64,000 nucleotides of DNA from the NCBI GenBank assembly GCA_017311315.1, contig CM029651.1, positions 2,352,771-2,416,770 of the forward strand, read 5' to 3'. The stretch comes from Dendrocalamus latiflorus (taxonomy: Eukaryota; Streptophyta; Magnoliopsida; Poales; Poaceae). Numbering within the stretch: position 1 is the stretch's first letter; every line of letters starts with the position of its first letter. The translations under genes were made by a program, and so were the position numbers. The notes below the pieces were generated by a model. It made no database searches. It was not told the DNA's origin and worked only from the letters and a program-made list of their open reading frames with translations. Below are positions 1-10,484 of the stretch, in pieces.

Positions 1-276
1 CCAAAATCATCCGGATCATGCACATCATTGAACCATGCCTCACAAAATCGTACGCTGCCCACCCCCCGCGCGAATCCCGCGTTCCCCACGTTCTCTCCCG
101 TTCTCCCCCGTCTCCCCCTCCACGTCTGCCCTCGGTTCTCCGCGCCGCCTCCTCCCCTCCATCCTCCGCCCTCGCCTCCTCCCCTCCCTCATCCGCTGCT
201 CCGCCCTCGCCTACTCCTCCCCACCCTGCGCCGCCGCCGCCTCCTCCTCCCCCCACCCCTCCGCATCCGCAGAGAT

Positions 277-606
277 CCAAACCCTAGCCTGGTGGAGCTG
301 GCCGCAGGGCCGGTGGAGGTGGGAGAGGCGCCGCCGCAGGGACGCGTGGTGCGGATCCTCGTGCGCGACGCCGACGCCACTGACTCGTCGTCGAGCGAGG
401 ACGAGGTGCCGCTGCCACCGCATCCGCGGAGGGAGAGGGGAAGGGGGATGGCGGGCGTGAAGCGCCGTGTGATGGAGGCGGGGAGGGAGGAGTCTGGGGC
501 GAGGCTGGCCTTGCGGTTCCGCGTCGTGCGCCAGCAGTCGTGGGGGCGGTGGGCGGCAGAGATCCGCGATCCGCACCTCCGCCGCCGCCGAGAAGGAGGA
601 GGTACG
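277..606 (+). pseudogene. CRF-type AP2/ERF gene fragment
   Basis: The frame reads VRILVRDADATDSSSSEDE (near 340-400), matching the cytokinin-response-factor domain of this ERF subgroup. Further on it reads WGRWAAEIRDP (near 540-575), the N-terminal half of an AP2/ERF DNA-binding domain. The usual RGVR-RPWG core is altered to RVVRQQSWG, and the frame runs into arginine- and glycine-rich sequence before the WLGTF half of the domain. The protein is therefore truncated inside its DNA-binding domain and should not be a working transcription factor. GC content is high, like a grass first exon. It lies directly upstream of VPS45-derived exons in the same orientation, which is not a normal arrangement and points to capture. 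Confidence 0.65.
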
Positions 607-806
607 CAAGCTCCCTTGCGGCCTTGCCTCCCCGCCCGCCGCCGCCTCCTTCCCTCCCCACCCCGCATCTCCTTCTCCCCATCCCGCACCGCCTCCTCTT
701 CCGCCCCCCACGCGCCGCCGCCTCGCCCTCCCCCATGCGGTCGTCGCCTCCTCAAATGTCGGATCTGACCCAATCTTCTTTGACCAGGTCCGCGGATTCG
801 TTCCAG

Positions 807-2241
807 GTCGGGATGGTGAGCGTTGTGTACAGCCAACCGGATCTGCTGCGGAAGGAGGTGTTCCTCGTGGAGACGGTCGACAACGCCTCCAGCTCCAGGG
901 AGGCCATGGCGCACCTCAACTCAAGGCCGTATACTTCCTCCGCCCATCCTCCGACAACGTCCAGAAGCTCAGCCGCCACCTCGCCGCGATTCACCGAGTA
1001 CCACCTCTGTGCATAAGCAATCCCCCATTTGCTACAATCCAGCCGATGGCTAGCTGTTTCTTTTAATCATTTTTTGTATCTTATTTGTGTTTGTCGTGAG
1101 AGATTCTGACGAGTTGGTATGGATAAGAGATGTAGACATTTTGGCAGACAACATAGATGCTGCGGGATGAAACCCTAATAAAATCGGTACATAACATTGG
1201 CAGGAATTGACCGCTGGTGTTCACCAGGACTAACAAGATGCTAAAGCAACTACAACTGAATACTATTTGCTTTTTGCGGACAATTTGTGGTCTCTCTATT
1301 GTATATAGGTTTCAAGTTATAGGTGACTACAGTTACAATTTAGGAGCTGGGGTGATATAATTTTGTAGCTTGCTCTGGGTGGGGTCTAAAGGGAGCCAGA
1401 AGCGGTTTGGTGTAGTGGAGTTTTGTTGATTCGGTTCTTTCAATGTTTGTTCCCTTTCAGTCTTCTCCAATATATTGAAGATTCCACAGATTCAAGTGCT
1501 CGCTGATTCTGATGAGCATGAGGTTGTGCAGCAAGTTCAGGTAAGTGTTGTGTATGGTTGTACATACTTATTGGAGTGAAGTGCTTGAGAGTTGAGAGCG
1601 AGGATGGAATTGGTATATGAATGCTATTCTGTTTTTGCAGGAGTTCTATGCTGACTTTTGTGCCATTGACCCTTACCATTTCACTCTGAACATACACAAT
1701 AACAACATCTACATGCTACCAACAGTGGTAGATCCTCCTGGTATGCAGAGCTTCTGTGATCGAGTTGTTGACAGCATTGCTTCTGTCTTCCTGGCTCTCA
1801 AGCGTCGTCCTGTTATTAGATACCAAAGGACATCGGATGTTGCAAGAAGGATTGCACAAGAAACTGCGGTGGGTCCTCTGGCTGTGTTAAACATTGCTAT
1901 TTTGGAACCTATGAACATAAATCATCAACTTTAGGCATTTGAATATATTGTGTTCATTTCTTAGAGAATTGTATACATGCCATTCGGCCACTCCAAAGAC
2001 CAAAACTATTGAAATGCCACTCCAAAACCACAACTCTTATATTTTGTGACCCTAGCACATCTTTAGGTGTTAACTCACTAAAAATTTGAAACGCTGTTAG
2101 TGTTTTTACATATACCAGTTATACTTTTATGTTAATTTTCTTGCAAATTTGGATTCACAGGCAATGGTTCATGAGCTTATTGGAATTGAGAACAATAAAG
2201 TGGACCTTAGGGGATTTGCTAATATCCCTAAAGACCAGCAG
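807..2241 (+). pseudogene. VPS45: VPS45-like (Sec1/Munc18 family) pseudogene fragment
   Basis: Four exons of a VPS45 homologue remain. Exon 807-1008 starts after a ccag acceptor and reads MVSVVYSQPDLLRKEVFLVE. Exon 1461-1540 reads VLADSDEHEVVQQVQ. Exon 1641-1868 reads EFYADFCAIDPYHFTLN and later RRPVIRYQRTSDVA. Exon 2161-2241 reads AMVHELIGIENNKVDL. Intact VPS45 is an SM protein that acts with syntaxins in Golgi/endosome-to-vacuole fusion. Here the 5' start is missing, a ctcaa duplication near 912-916 shifts the frame until about 990, the exon between 1868 and 2161 is absent, and the last exon has a weak donor (gttgat) running into a stop. Everything C-terminal is absent. Non-functional. Confidence 0.8.
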
Positions 2242-2897
2242 GTTGATAAATGATGAATTTCGTCTGTTTGTGTTATGATAAAATAATGCATAAAATCTTT
2301 GTTGAGTGCTGATCCATGTGAAATGTACTTGTATAGGAAGTTTGGACTTGTTTTTCATTGTTTTCGATGAAAGAAATGGATCATGGAGAAATTATGTATA
2401 GGAGTCGAGTGGGCCGTGGATTTGTTGCTTTTGCTGATGTTCGCGTTGTTTTATCATTAGATGTAACGGTTTAAGATGTCTGCTGCTTGCTGTTATTGTT
2501 CTGATTTATTAGAGTTTGTGCGTTAGTTTAGTTGTTGGTCAACTCATGGACTAATAGAGTAGGACACGCTTCTGTTCGATTGTTTATTGCTGTGAAATGG
2601 GTGGCGTGAGCTATCTCTCTAATTGGGATTTATCTCCTGTCCAGATTTATTTATTTGTTGATGTTGCACATTGTTCTGTGATATGCAAGTTTCCGCATTT
2701 GGTTATTTGATATGGAGTGTTAGGCATCTGCTTATTTTGGGCTTGATCTATAAGCACACTTGCTGGTAATAAACTAATATGTGACAAGCACTAATCACCG
2801 CTAGAAATTGGACAGATTGGTTATTTTGTTGGTTATCGGTAGCTTTCTTTTTTCCAAGATAGTTATGCAACATGGACTATATGTATTAAACACATTG

Positions 2898-4114
2898 AAT
2901 GTGCATTACTCCAATTAACTGCTCCATGGACAATATGTATTAAACACAGAGCCAAATGTCCAATGCTCCTTAGTTCTATCTCTTTCATACCAGCCATAAC
3001 CAAAATATCTACATTGAATGAATATTGATGTGCAAGCTAAATTTTCTAAATACATGTTTTTGTATCCATTATTGTCCATCCAAGCTTACAAGGAAATCAG
3101 GGGCTTCTCCATTTGCTGTTCTGCAGCTACGGTCCGTCGTTCCTGCGGTAAGTGCGTAGTGTCAGCAATTAGAAATTTGAGTCTACACTTTCTTAATTAG
3201 TTCGTTCGTCTCATGTATTTTTCTTTTCTTTTTGGGAGGTGTCTGCAAGGCTGTAGGGTACGAGGAGATTCACATCGAACGTTCACCCATGCTCATCTGA
3301 TTTACAAGGTATTCTATGTTGGATCTTTTTCTGCCATAACTGTGCCTAATGAAAGCATTTGATTTTCCTGGTCACAATTGCTAAGGTTATCAACAAATGC
3401 TCAACCTAAAAGATATAAGGTTCTATTCATACCATTCCCATATGTTTTCACCTTGAATTGGTGGTATCTATACAATATGTTCTATTGTTGGCTAAATGAT
3501 GAATCTCAAGCATATTTGCTGACATACGTACCTACTGTCAGTAGTTTCCCATTATCTGATTACCTAGCTATTACAGTTCAATATAAGCATTCATATTTCA
3601 TATGCAGTGCATCAAACAACCAAACAAGATTACATACCTGCTTTGTTTTGCAAATTCACCTTTTCAGTGAACGCTGATATTTACTTTGTAGCTCTGTCAT
3701 GCTATTCAGTCACATTCCCATTTGCTTATACCTGTTATTTTCTCATTTACACACCCAATCTAGATATGGATTGCTAATCCACAAGCTGTTTGGTGTGGTG
3801 GAGTTTTGTTGATTCGGTTCTTTCAATGTTTGTTCCCTTTCAGTCTTCTCCAATATATTGAAGATTCCACATATTCAGGTGCTCGCTGATTCTGATGAGC
3901 ATGAGGTTGTGCAGCAAGTTCAGGTAAGTGTTGTGTATGGTTGTACATACTTAAACATGTATTTAGAAAATTTAGTTTGCACGTCAATATTCATTCAATG
4001 TAGATATTTTGGTTATGGCTGGTATGAAAGAGATAGAACTAAGGAGCATTGGACATTTGGCTCTGTGTTTAATACATATAGTCCATGAAGCAGTTAATTG
4101 GAGTAATGCACATT
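2898..4114. repeat. Inverted repeat inside the Helitron-like segment
   Basis: 2898-3058 and 3953-4114 are reverse complements with only a few mismatches, about 161 bp each and about 895 bp apart. The right arm starts immediately after the duplicated VPS45 exon copy ends. The spacer holds nothing I recognise. Confidence 0.8.
3844..3923 (+). pseudogene. Second copy of one VPS45-like exon with its intron flanks
   Basis: This 80-nt exon repeats 1461-1540 with two differences, within a direct repeat of about 160 bp (1405-1569 and 3787-3951) that includes the acceptor and donor. It is orphaned: no neighbouring VPS45 exon follows. The copy ends where an inverted repeat begins. Confidence 0.8.
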
Positions 4115-5458
4115 GATTCACCAGCTTTGAGATTATGTTCTTGGCCTTCATTATTCACTCAAGTTGAGATTCATTAGCTATAGCAATTAGAAAAGGAGTC
4201 CTAACATTGCCATAAGTTGATACTTGCTATGTTTGAATTACAGATACTATGTTCATGAAATCATCTAAATATCACCAAGATAAATGGTTGTTTTTTTCAA
4301 TTTCAGATGAATTTGCCATGCAATTATATATCCATTGGAGCAATGTGGTCTACATGTTAGCATTGCGTTTGCTGTTTTTATTTATATTTGGTTTACTTTT
4401 TGGAGCTATCTTATTTTACGAATATCATTGAATTTCTCTGACAATCCCATCTTTTCTTTACTATGAACAGAGCTACACTGTTTTAAACTGGAGAGGATAT
4501 ATACGAATGTTGATAGGATGATATGTCTATAAAAAAGTATTTGCAATACTGTCGATTCCAAGAGAAGCTGTATATGTCATTTGTGACTACAAATGGTCAG
4601 TTCATTATCTCAGTCCTCAATTAGATATTGATTTTCAAAAGCATCCATAACATTTGTAGCGGCATTTATTCAAATTAGATAGGATTGGCAAAATAAATAC
4701 ACTATTCACTTTTCAGACATCTCTTTATCCATATAGGCACTCTAATATGGGGCCTTGTAGTTTGTTTGTACGACTCTTAAGTCTGGCTCCAAGCTAATAC
4801 TTGAATCTGTCTTCAAAATCTGTTTGTAGGTTTAGGAAGAAACTGTGAATGTGCACTGGTTACACCGTGTCCTGATTTTGTTTTAAACTCCATATAACAT
4901 GCCTTCGACTGTTGTAGTATAAAAAAGGTTATACCATTGTATTGTAGTATAATTAAATGTTTTGCGTATGTCTTGTCCAGGTATTAACTTTGCCATGACG
5001 ATTATATTTCCCATCCAAATGCTTCATAGAATTTGAATCCTGACAACAATGATGTTCTGTTAAAATTACTCTTCCGTTTTGTTTTTCTTTCCATCTCGGG
5101 CGTCACGGAACAATCTCGAAGGCCGGGAGCACCAAAAATATTGTGTATAAAGACGTCCTAACATGGTGATGTGGTAAGTAAATAGTCCACAAACACCTAT
5201 TTCCTTACTGTGTTTCATATTTCTTTATGTGACAAAAATGCTTGTTTTCTTTGTAGCCTCAAGTTTAAACAATGTGGGGATGGAGAAAGTCATCGGTGGG
5301 TGAGTCCAATGATGTTGTCGCCTCCTCAAAGGATCAGTCGTTATGTGACATTCATTATGTGACAAAAATATTTGGTTATACAATATATGAGATGTAAATA
5401 TTAATGAATCTGATTGTTCGTTTTATTTTTTACAAATTTTATCTTGTTTTCTATTTTA
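4115..5458. other. AT-rich non-coding stretch, no recognised gene
   Basis: No long open frame, domain or repeat was recognised. As with 2242-2897, it is treated as intronic or filler sequence of the Helitron-like segment. Confidence 0.5.
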
Positions 5459-5487
5459 CCGTAGCATTAGCACGGGCACACTACTAG
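5459..5487 (+). other. Helitron-like 3' end (hairpin plus CTAG)
   Basis: CCGT at 5459-5462 pairs with ACGG at 5472-5475; GC 5464-5465 pairs with GC 5470-5471 around an ATTA loop. CTAG ends at 5487 and the next base is T, as expected for insertion between A and T. Spacing from hairpin to terminus is 12 nt, within the usual range. Confidence 0.6.
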
Positions 5488-5663
5488 TAGTTATAATTTA
5501 TAACAAACAGCGGTTGTTAAGAGAAGTTAAAAGGTAAAAAGAACAGGTCAAAAGCGGCCAACTCTGTGGCAGAGCGGATTGCTGCGCCCTTCGCAGATAT
5601 GACAGTTACCAGTTGTTGACGGCTTCAAGGGCATGAGAGATAATTGGCCATATCTTTTGCCCT

Positions 5664-5928
5664 GATCGGTTCGGCTTGACCTTCTGGCTTCTGGCTTATT
5701 TTTCACTATTCATAAATTTCATCTTTTTCTGAACTTTTGGCTTTTTGTTGAGCTTTTTCGCCGGTTCTTTTTTTCCCGTATTCGTTTGTATTATACATAT
5801 TGGGCTAACATATTTTTATATTTTTTTAAATTTAATTATGCTAAATAAGCCTCTGTCAGCTACAGTGTTTTTTCAGCCAGCTACAGTATTTTCAGCCATA
5901 AGTCATGAGCTTTTAAGCCCAACTGATC
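5664..5928. mobile_element. AT-rich MITE, family A copy 1
   Basis: The termini are GATCGGTTCGGCTT on the left and its imperfect complement on the right (GATCAGTTGGGCTTAA). The body is nearly the same as 6613-6872 and related to 17646-17912 and 17936-18170. No coding capacity. Superfamily not assigned because no clean target-site duplication was seen. Confidence 0.65.
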
Positions 5929-5998
5929 ACTACATCTTTTGGTTTCGGTTTTAATTTATTTTTCCGGAGATTGAAATAAATAAAATAGTTTCTCTAAA

Positions 5999-6290
5999 AG
6001 CATGTACAATAGTCTATTTTTTTAAAATTATCTTTAAGTTTTCCATCTCATCTAAAGATATCACTAGAGACAACATCCCCAATAGTAAATAATTCCTCTA
6101 AATATTTTATACTATTTAACTATAACTTTCCGTCTCACACCTCACTATTTATGTTAGTTTGCGAGCTCAAATCGTCTCCTGCATAAGAGACAACATATTA
6201 TCTCTTCTCACTTTCTCTTCCCTACACAAGAGATTTTACCTATTTAATTTAGTTAAGAGATAGCTAAAATAACACTATTGGAGATGTCAT
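5999..6290. mobile_element. MITE-like element
   Basis: The left end (GCATGTACAATAGT) and the complement of the right end (GACATCTCCAATAGT) are imperfect terminal inverted repeats around an AT-rich body without coding. Boundaries approximate. Confidence 0.45.
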
Positions 6291-6534
6291 AAACGGTTTC
6301 TTTAAACGGCTTTTTGAGATAGCTGGCGCATATGATATCCACATCAGCGTCTTTACTATTTGTTACCATATCGAAAAACACAATAAAAAAGCTATTAGCC
6401 ATAGTCAAAAGCCACCAACAACCAATTATGCACTATGGCGTCATCAGAAAGCGAAAAAAGAGGAGGGGGCGGGGTACTTAGTTAATTTTGTCTTTCTGTT
6501 GTAGTTAATTTTGTGTTCTACTTTCTTAATGTAG

Positions 6535-7461
6535 ATCCCCAGCGGAGACTTGAGCCTGTCAAATTTTCTTGCGTGGAAACTGTTGCTGAGGTAGTAGGCA
6601 TTGGTGGATCAACTCGGCTTCGGCTTCTGGCTTATTTTTCACTATTCATAAGTTTCGTCTTTTTCTGAACTTTTGGCTTTTTATTGAGCTTTTTTGCCGG
6701 TTCTTTTTTTCCCGTATTTGTTTGTATTATACGTAATGGGCTAACATATTTTTTATTTTTAAATTTTTTTAAATTTAATTATGCTAAATAAGCCTCTGTC
6801 AGCTACAGTGTTTTTTTCAGCCAGCTACAGTGTTTTTAGCCATAAGCCACGAGCTTTTCAGCCGAACCGATCACCACCTGCTCTGAGATGGAGGCTACTC
6901 AGGCTAGCCAAAATGATGAAACCATACAACTGATTGAAGATATCTTTGAAGAATTTGGAGATGAAGAGGAAAGAGACTTTTCTTACTTGCTGGATATACT
7001 AATTGGCTAATTGCTTCTGGTATTCATGGCACTGAGGAGGATCATCTTTACAAGGTGTGCCAGTCTCTTGATTGTCCTGCAGGTCATGACGTGTTTGAGA
7101 AGCTTGAACTGAAATACACGAAAGTTTCTCAATGGTCAAGGTCAGACAGCTTATTTTTGATATGGTAAACTCCATATTGTCGGAAATTCTTGCCCCGTGT
7201 TTGGACATGCACCCTTGGGTAAATACTGCTAGGAATATGGCACCAATGTGGGGCTCAGAGGGTCTCTTGGAGAAAGTTTTGCAGATGTTGTCTCAGAGAC
7301 GGGAAGAACTTGCCCTAAGTAAGCCTAAGCCTGAGAAGAAAGCATTTGATCAGAAGTGGCCGGATTTATCAGATAGCATCGACAAGGCAGGAGGGGATGT
7401 TGAGACAATGATAAAAGACGATCTTTTGGAAGAGCTGCTTCTGGAGTTGATGTCCAGTTAG
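6535..7461 (+). pseudogene. DUF4378-domain (TRM-like) protein pseudogene fragment
   Basis: After a splice acceptor at 6534 the sequence reads as the C-terminal part of a plant DUF4378 protein: IEDIFEEFGDEEERDFSYLL, then GIHGTEEDHLYKV, then QLIFDMVNSILSEILAPCL and finally DDLLEELLLELMSS, ending at 7461. This family includes TRM/LONGIFOLIA-type proteins associated with microtubules. It is broken in three ways: MITE 6613-6872 sits inside the exon; an 8-bp tandem duplication (ctaattgg/ctaattgc, 6999-7014) makes a stop at 7008-7010; and one base is missing near 7149 in the LIFDMVN codons. No N-terminal exons are in the window. A truncated protein from an internal ATG at 7132 (109 aa) is possible but unlikely to be meaningful. 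Confidence 0.7.
6613..6872. mobile_element. AT-rich MITE, family A copy 2, inside the DUF4378 exon
   Basis: Its body repeats 5664-5928 nearly base for base, with termini CTCGGCTTCGGCTT and (complement) GATCGGTTCGGCTGAA. It separates the codons GGST and SEMEATQ of the DUF4378 reading frame. Confidence 0.7.
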
Positions 7462-7559
7462 GTGAAGAGCTGCTTCTGGAGTTGATGTCCAGTTAGGTGA
7501 AGAGCTGCTTCTGGAGTTGATGTCCAGTTAGGTCAAGAGCTGCTTCTGGAGCTGCTGTG
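7427..7559 (+). repeat. 35-bp tandem repeat at the end of the DUF4378 frame
   Basis: The unit gaagagctgcttctggag... with the stop tag (period 35) occurs about 3.8 times. The first copy encodes the natural-looking C-terminus EELLLELMSS and stop, so the extra copies lie downstream of the stop. Confidence 0.9.
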
Positions 7560-8450
7560 AGGTTTCCACGACCCAAGTAGGTCTAAATTGTTGTAGTTCC
7601 CTTTTTTTTTGGTTTGGTCAGGTTCTTATAATTGGTTGTATTGTTTCTTTGGTCCTTGAGGTCAACGTTCTCTGTTAAAGCAGTGGTTGACGAGTTTTTT
7701 TTTTTGTTTAGTCGCCGTTCTTGTTGTGGTATTGGGCAAATGGGCAAGTTGTAAAATTCTGTTAGATTAGGTGAGGTATATAGTTAAAATTCTTTTTTAG
7801 CGTGAAAAAGAAGCGGAATGTGTAAGAAATGGAGTTGTTTCCTTTTGTTGGATTTTGTCAGTTGTGAGGTGTGGGGCATTTGAAGTCTGTAAAAATTGGG
7901 GCAATTGTAGTCCTGTGATCATTTATATTGTTCTTGGGAGAGAAAAAAATAGATTGTTGATATCTATCATAGCTTCTGTTTGAGAAACACGGTAGAAATT
8001 GCTTAGGAGTAAACTATTGCTTGAATTTGATCGTTGCAGTAGTACCTTACAATTTTACATACAACTGTTGAGACTTGAATTTGACCATTGCTAACATCTT
8101 TCCGTTATAAAAATTACTATCCTGTGTTCCAGTGTATTCTACTTCGTGGATCTTGTTTTTTTGGTTATCATGTTAGCATTCATTGTGCTTCTGACAAGAT
8201 CTGGACATTGTCTGTGACTGTTACTCGAAACATTTTTTCGCTCGTAAATAAAACTTTTTACCTCTTCGGTTGGTATTGATTATCCATTTCTCGGCGAATA
8301 TCGACTAGTTTGGTGGTGTTAAGTTCCTTTCCCCTCTCCTTATCCGTGTGCGAACGTAGTTGGGGGCGTCTATGTGGAACGTGAGAGTTTTTTTTTGTTA
8401 GGGGTATTCAAATTTTTAGCCATTAGATCTAAGATCTAAAGGATGTTATC
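7560..8450. other. Unrecognised AT-rich stretch
   Basis: Only short open frames, no domain and no clear inverted repeat. Poly-T runs near 7601 and 7697 have no assigned role. Confidence 0.5.
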
Positions 8451-8461
8451 TCTCCCCCATT

Positions 8462-9090
8462 TTATATAAATTCCCCTTCTCCCTTCCCTCCACTCCAAAC
8501 CCTAGCCACCATCCACTAGCCGTCGCAGCCTCATCGTCATCGTCCCTAGCACAGAAGCTACCCGTCGACAAGCCGTCGTTGCTCCCATCTTCCTCCCGTG
8601 CCACCCTTCTTCTTCCCATCTAGTGAACCGCCTTGTGCTGCGTCTCTTCCTCGTCTCTGACCTATACTCCCATCCCCACCGACGTGCCGCCTTCCTCCAC
8701 AACGCTGTCGCTACCCTCGGCACTACCAACGAGCACCACCCGCTGTCGTTTCTACCTCTAAACGCAGTTGTCGGCGCTGAGGGCGTTGTTGGTGCCACTC
8801 ACTGCCTCTTCAGCCATCGCGCACCGCCACCCAACTGAAGTCCTTGTCCGAGATCTGATCTGCCCATCGTCCATCACCCTCCTCCGTGTTCGCGGTCGGC
8901 GGCGCCACCGCTACTCCACTGCTAATCTACCACGCCCTCTCCCTCTCTCTAAATTCAGGGTTCTTGTGAACCCAAACTCTAAATCGGTTAAACCCTTAAC
9001 CCTAACTCGTCAGAGTGGTCGTCGGAGAACCACCGCCGTTATCAGAGATGAAGCCGGTGAGCTACTCTCAAGGCAAATCGAAGGATGAAA
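8462..9090 (+). other. Transcribed-looking GC-rich segment, function unknown
   Basis: A TATA-like tatataaa near 8464 is followed about 40 bp later by a pyrimidine-rich leader with aaccctagcc, typical of grass 5' leaders. Two overlapping short frames follow (8623-8838, 71 codons; 8768-9088, 106 codons from ATG). Neither contains a motif I recognise, and the composition is low-complexity Ser/Pro/Arg. It could be the start of a decayed gene or part of a larger transposon that includes the adjacent inverted-repeat element. Confidence 0.3.
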
Positions 9091-9205
9091 ATTCGACATA
9101 GATGAGAAAAAACACATGAGTAGTCCTTGTCCATTCCCAACATAGTTTGGTGCTGAATGGTAGCTTGGCCTAGCCGCAAAACTGGCGATTTGTTCACCAC
9201 ATTGC

Positions 9206-10186
9206 CTCAACTATTTTTTTTAAATTATCGATTTTTATTTCAAATTACGTATTATATCTATGTTTTATTTTTTTTTATAGTTTTGACTATATGTCATTCT
9301 ACGGTTGGACGACTTGAGCTAGTCATCTAACCGTTGGGCAACACGTGGCTAAGTCGCTCAACTCTTGGGCGATTGGTCCTAATCGTCTAACGGTTGGACG
9401 ATAAGTCTCTAGTCGCCTAACGGTTAGACCACTAAGGGATATTACCAGTTACGAAGGGTACTTGACAAAAATATCAAAAAATATTGCCTAGAAAGTGTAA
9501 AATGACAAGTATTTATGTACTACCAAATCTACCTTCATAACGTAGCATCAACTTCTGTTAATCATACCAGGTTCCAAGGAGTGTACAGGCAGTACAGCAT
9601 CAAGAAAACATGAAATGAGCTGTATATCTAGGGGGAAAGCAGTAAGGTTCTTCAAGCACTCGTGAGAATAGAGCACTAACCTGGAGAATACTGGCCTGCA
9701 GTACAGGGGATGTTGCTAGTAACTACCGAAATAACCTCAAGAAGGATGGATGGATTGTTGGCTTGAACTAGCTACCTTGCAAGGAGATTAGGTGAGTTGG
9801 CGAGGGTAGGACTCAAGGGTAGGATGAGAAGGGGACGGTTTTTTTTACAGACCAGAGAAGGGGAAGATTGCTGTTGGGGCATGAAGCCTAGTGTGAGATG
9901 TACAGGTAATACAGCCATATTAAATTACACACCGCCCAATTGGTATCAAATGTTTAAACCCCTAGTCGTCCAACGGTTGGACAATTAAGGGCTTGTGGCC
10001 CAACCATTGGATGATAAATACCAGTCGCCTAACCATTAGGCGATATGGTCACTTGTCATTCAACGGTTGGATGACTAGCCTAAGTCATCTAACCGTAAAG
10101 CGAGAGATGATTAAAGCTACAAAAAAATAATACAGATATAATACTGTAATTCAGAATAAAAATTTGATTGTTTTAAAAAAAATCCC
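9206..10186. mobile_element. Inverted-repeat element with a palindrome array in each arm
   Basis: About 9206-9330 is the imperfect reverse complement of about 10060-10186, AT-rich on the outside. Just inside each arm lies a run of about five degenerate 20-22-bp palindromes related to GTCGCCTAACGGTTAGGCGAC (9302-9430 and 9963-10106). The centre (9440-9950) has no recognised coding. The layout suggests a non-autonomous DNA transposon with subterminal binding sites. Superfamily unassigned and ends approximate. Confidence 0.55.
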
Positions 10187-10484
10187 ACCTCAACTCCTCC
10201 CAACAACCCCTAAGTGTGCCCTGAAATGAACCGAAATATTATAGATTTGCCACAAGGTCGTCGCCCTTTAGTTCTCTTTCCCCTTGTTTAGCGACCCTAA
10301 ATGATCAACCTTCGTTGATAAAACATGCAAACTGTCGAGATCTACACCTGCCACAGAGTCTTTTTACTTCTGAAAAATGCCATAGGCCGCAAAGTGAAAG
10401 CAAGGCCTGCAGGTTAAAAGATCTAAACCTGTTCTCGAATTGACAGATGGTGGCATGGTTGCAATTATAGGGCAGACTTGGTGA

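Larger units (their letters stand above)
1..5487 (+). mobile_element. Probable Helitron (3' part) carrying captured gene fragments
   Basis: The segment ends in a Helitron-like 3' terminus: a GC-rich hairpin at 5459-5475 (stem CCGT/ACGG and GC/GC, one bulged A, loop ATTA), then 12 bases later CTAG at 5484-5487 followed by T. Upstream of it, in the same orientation, lie partial exons of two unrelated host genes with introns kept (ERF-type 277-606; VPS45-type 807-2241 and 3844-3923). DNA-level capture with introns is typical of plant Helitrons. I found no convincing 5' TC terminus, so the left end is probably outside the window. No Rep/helicase coding was seen, so it would be non-autonomous. The alternative is a degraded segmental duplication that happens to abut a hairpin. 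Confidence 0.5.

Noticed and set aside
189..914. Long minus-strand frames (up to 241 codons) opposite the GC-rich start
   Set aside because: Arg/Gly-rich shadow frames caused by GC-rich codon bias opposite the CRF/VPS45 fragments; no motif.
7132..7461. Independent 109-aa gene
   Set aside because: It is the C-terminal part of a DUF4378 frame entered after an indel, not a separate gene.
8623..9088. 71- and 106-codon plus-strand frames as genes
   Set aside because: No recognised domain and overlapping in different phases; kept only as an unidentified transcribed-looking segment.
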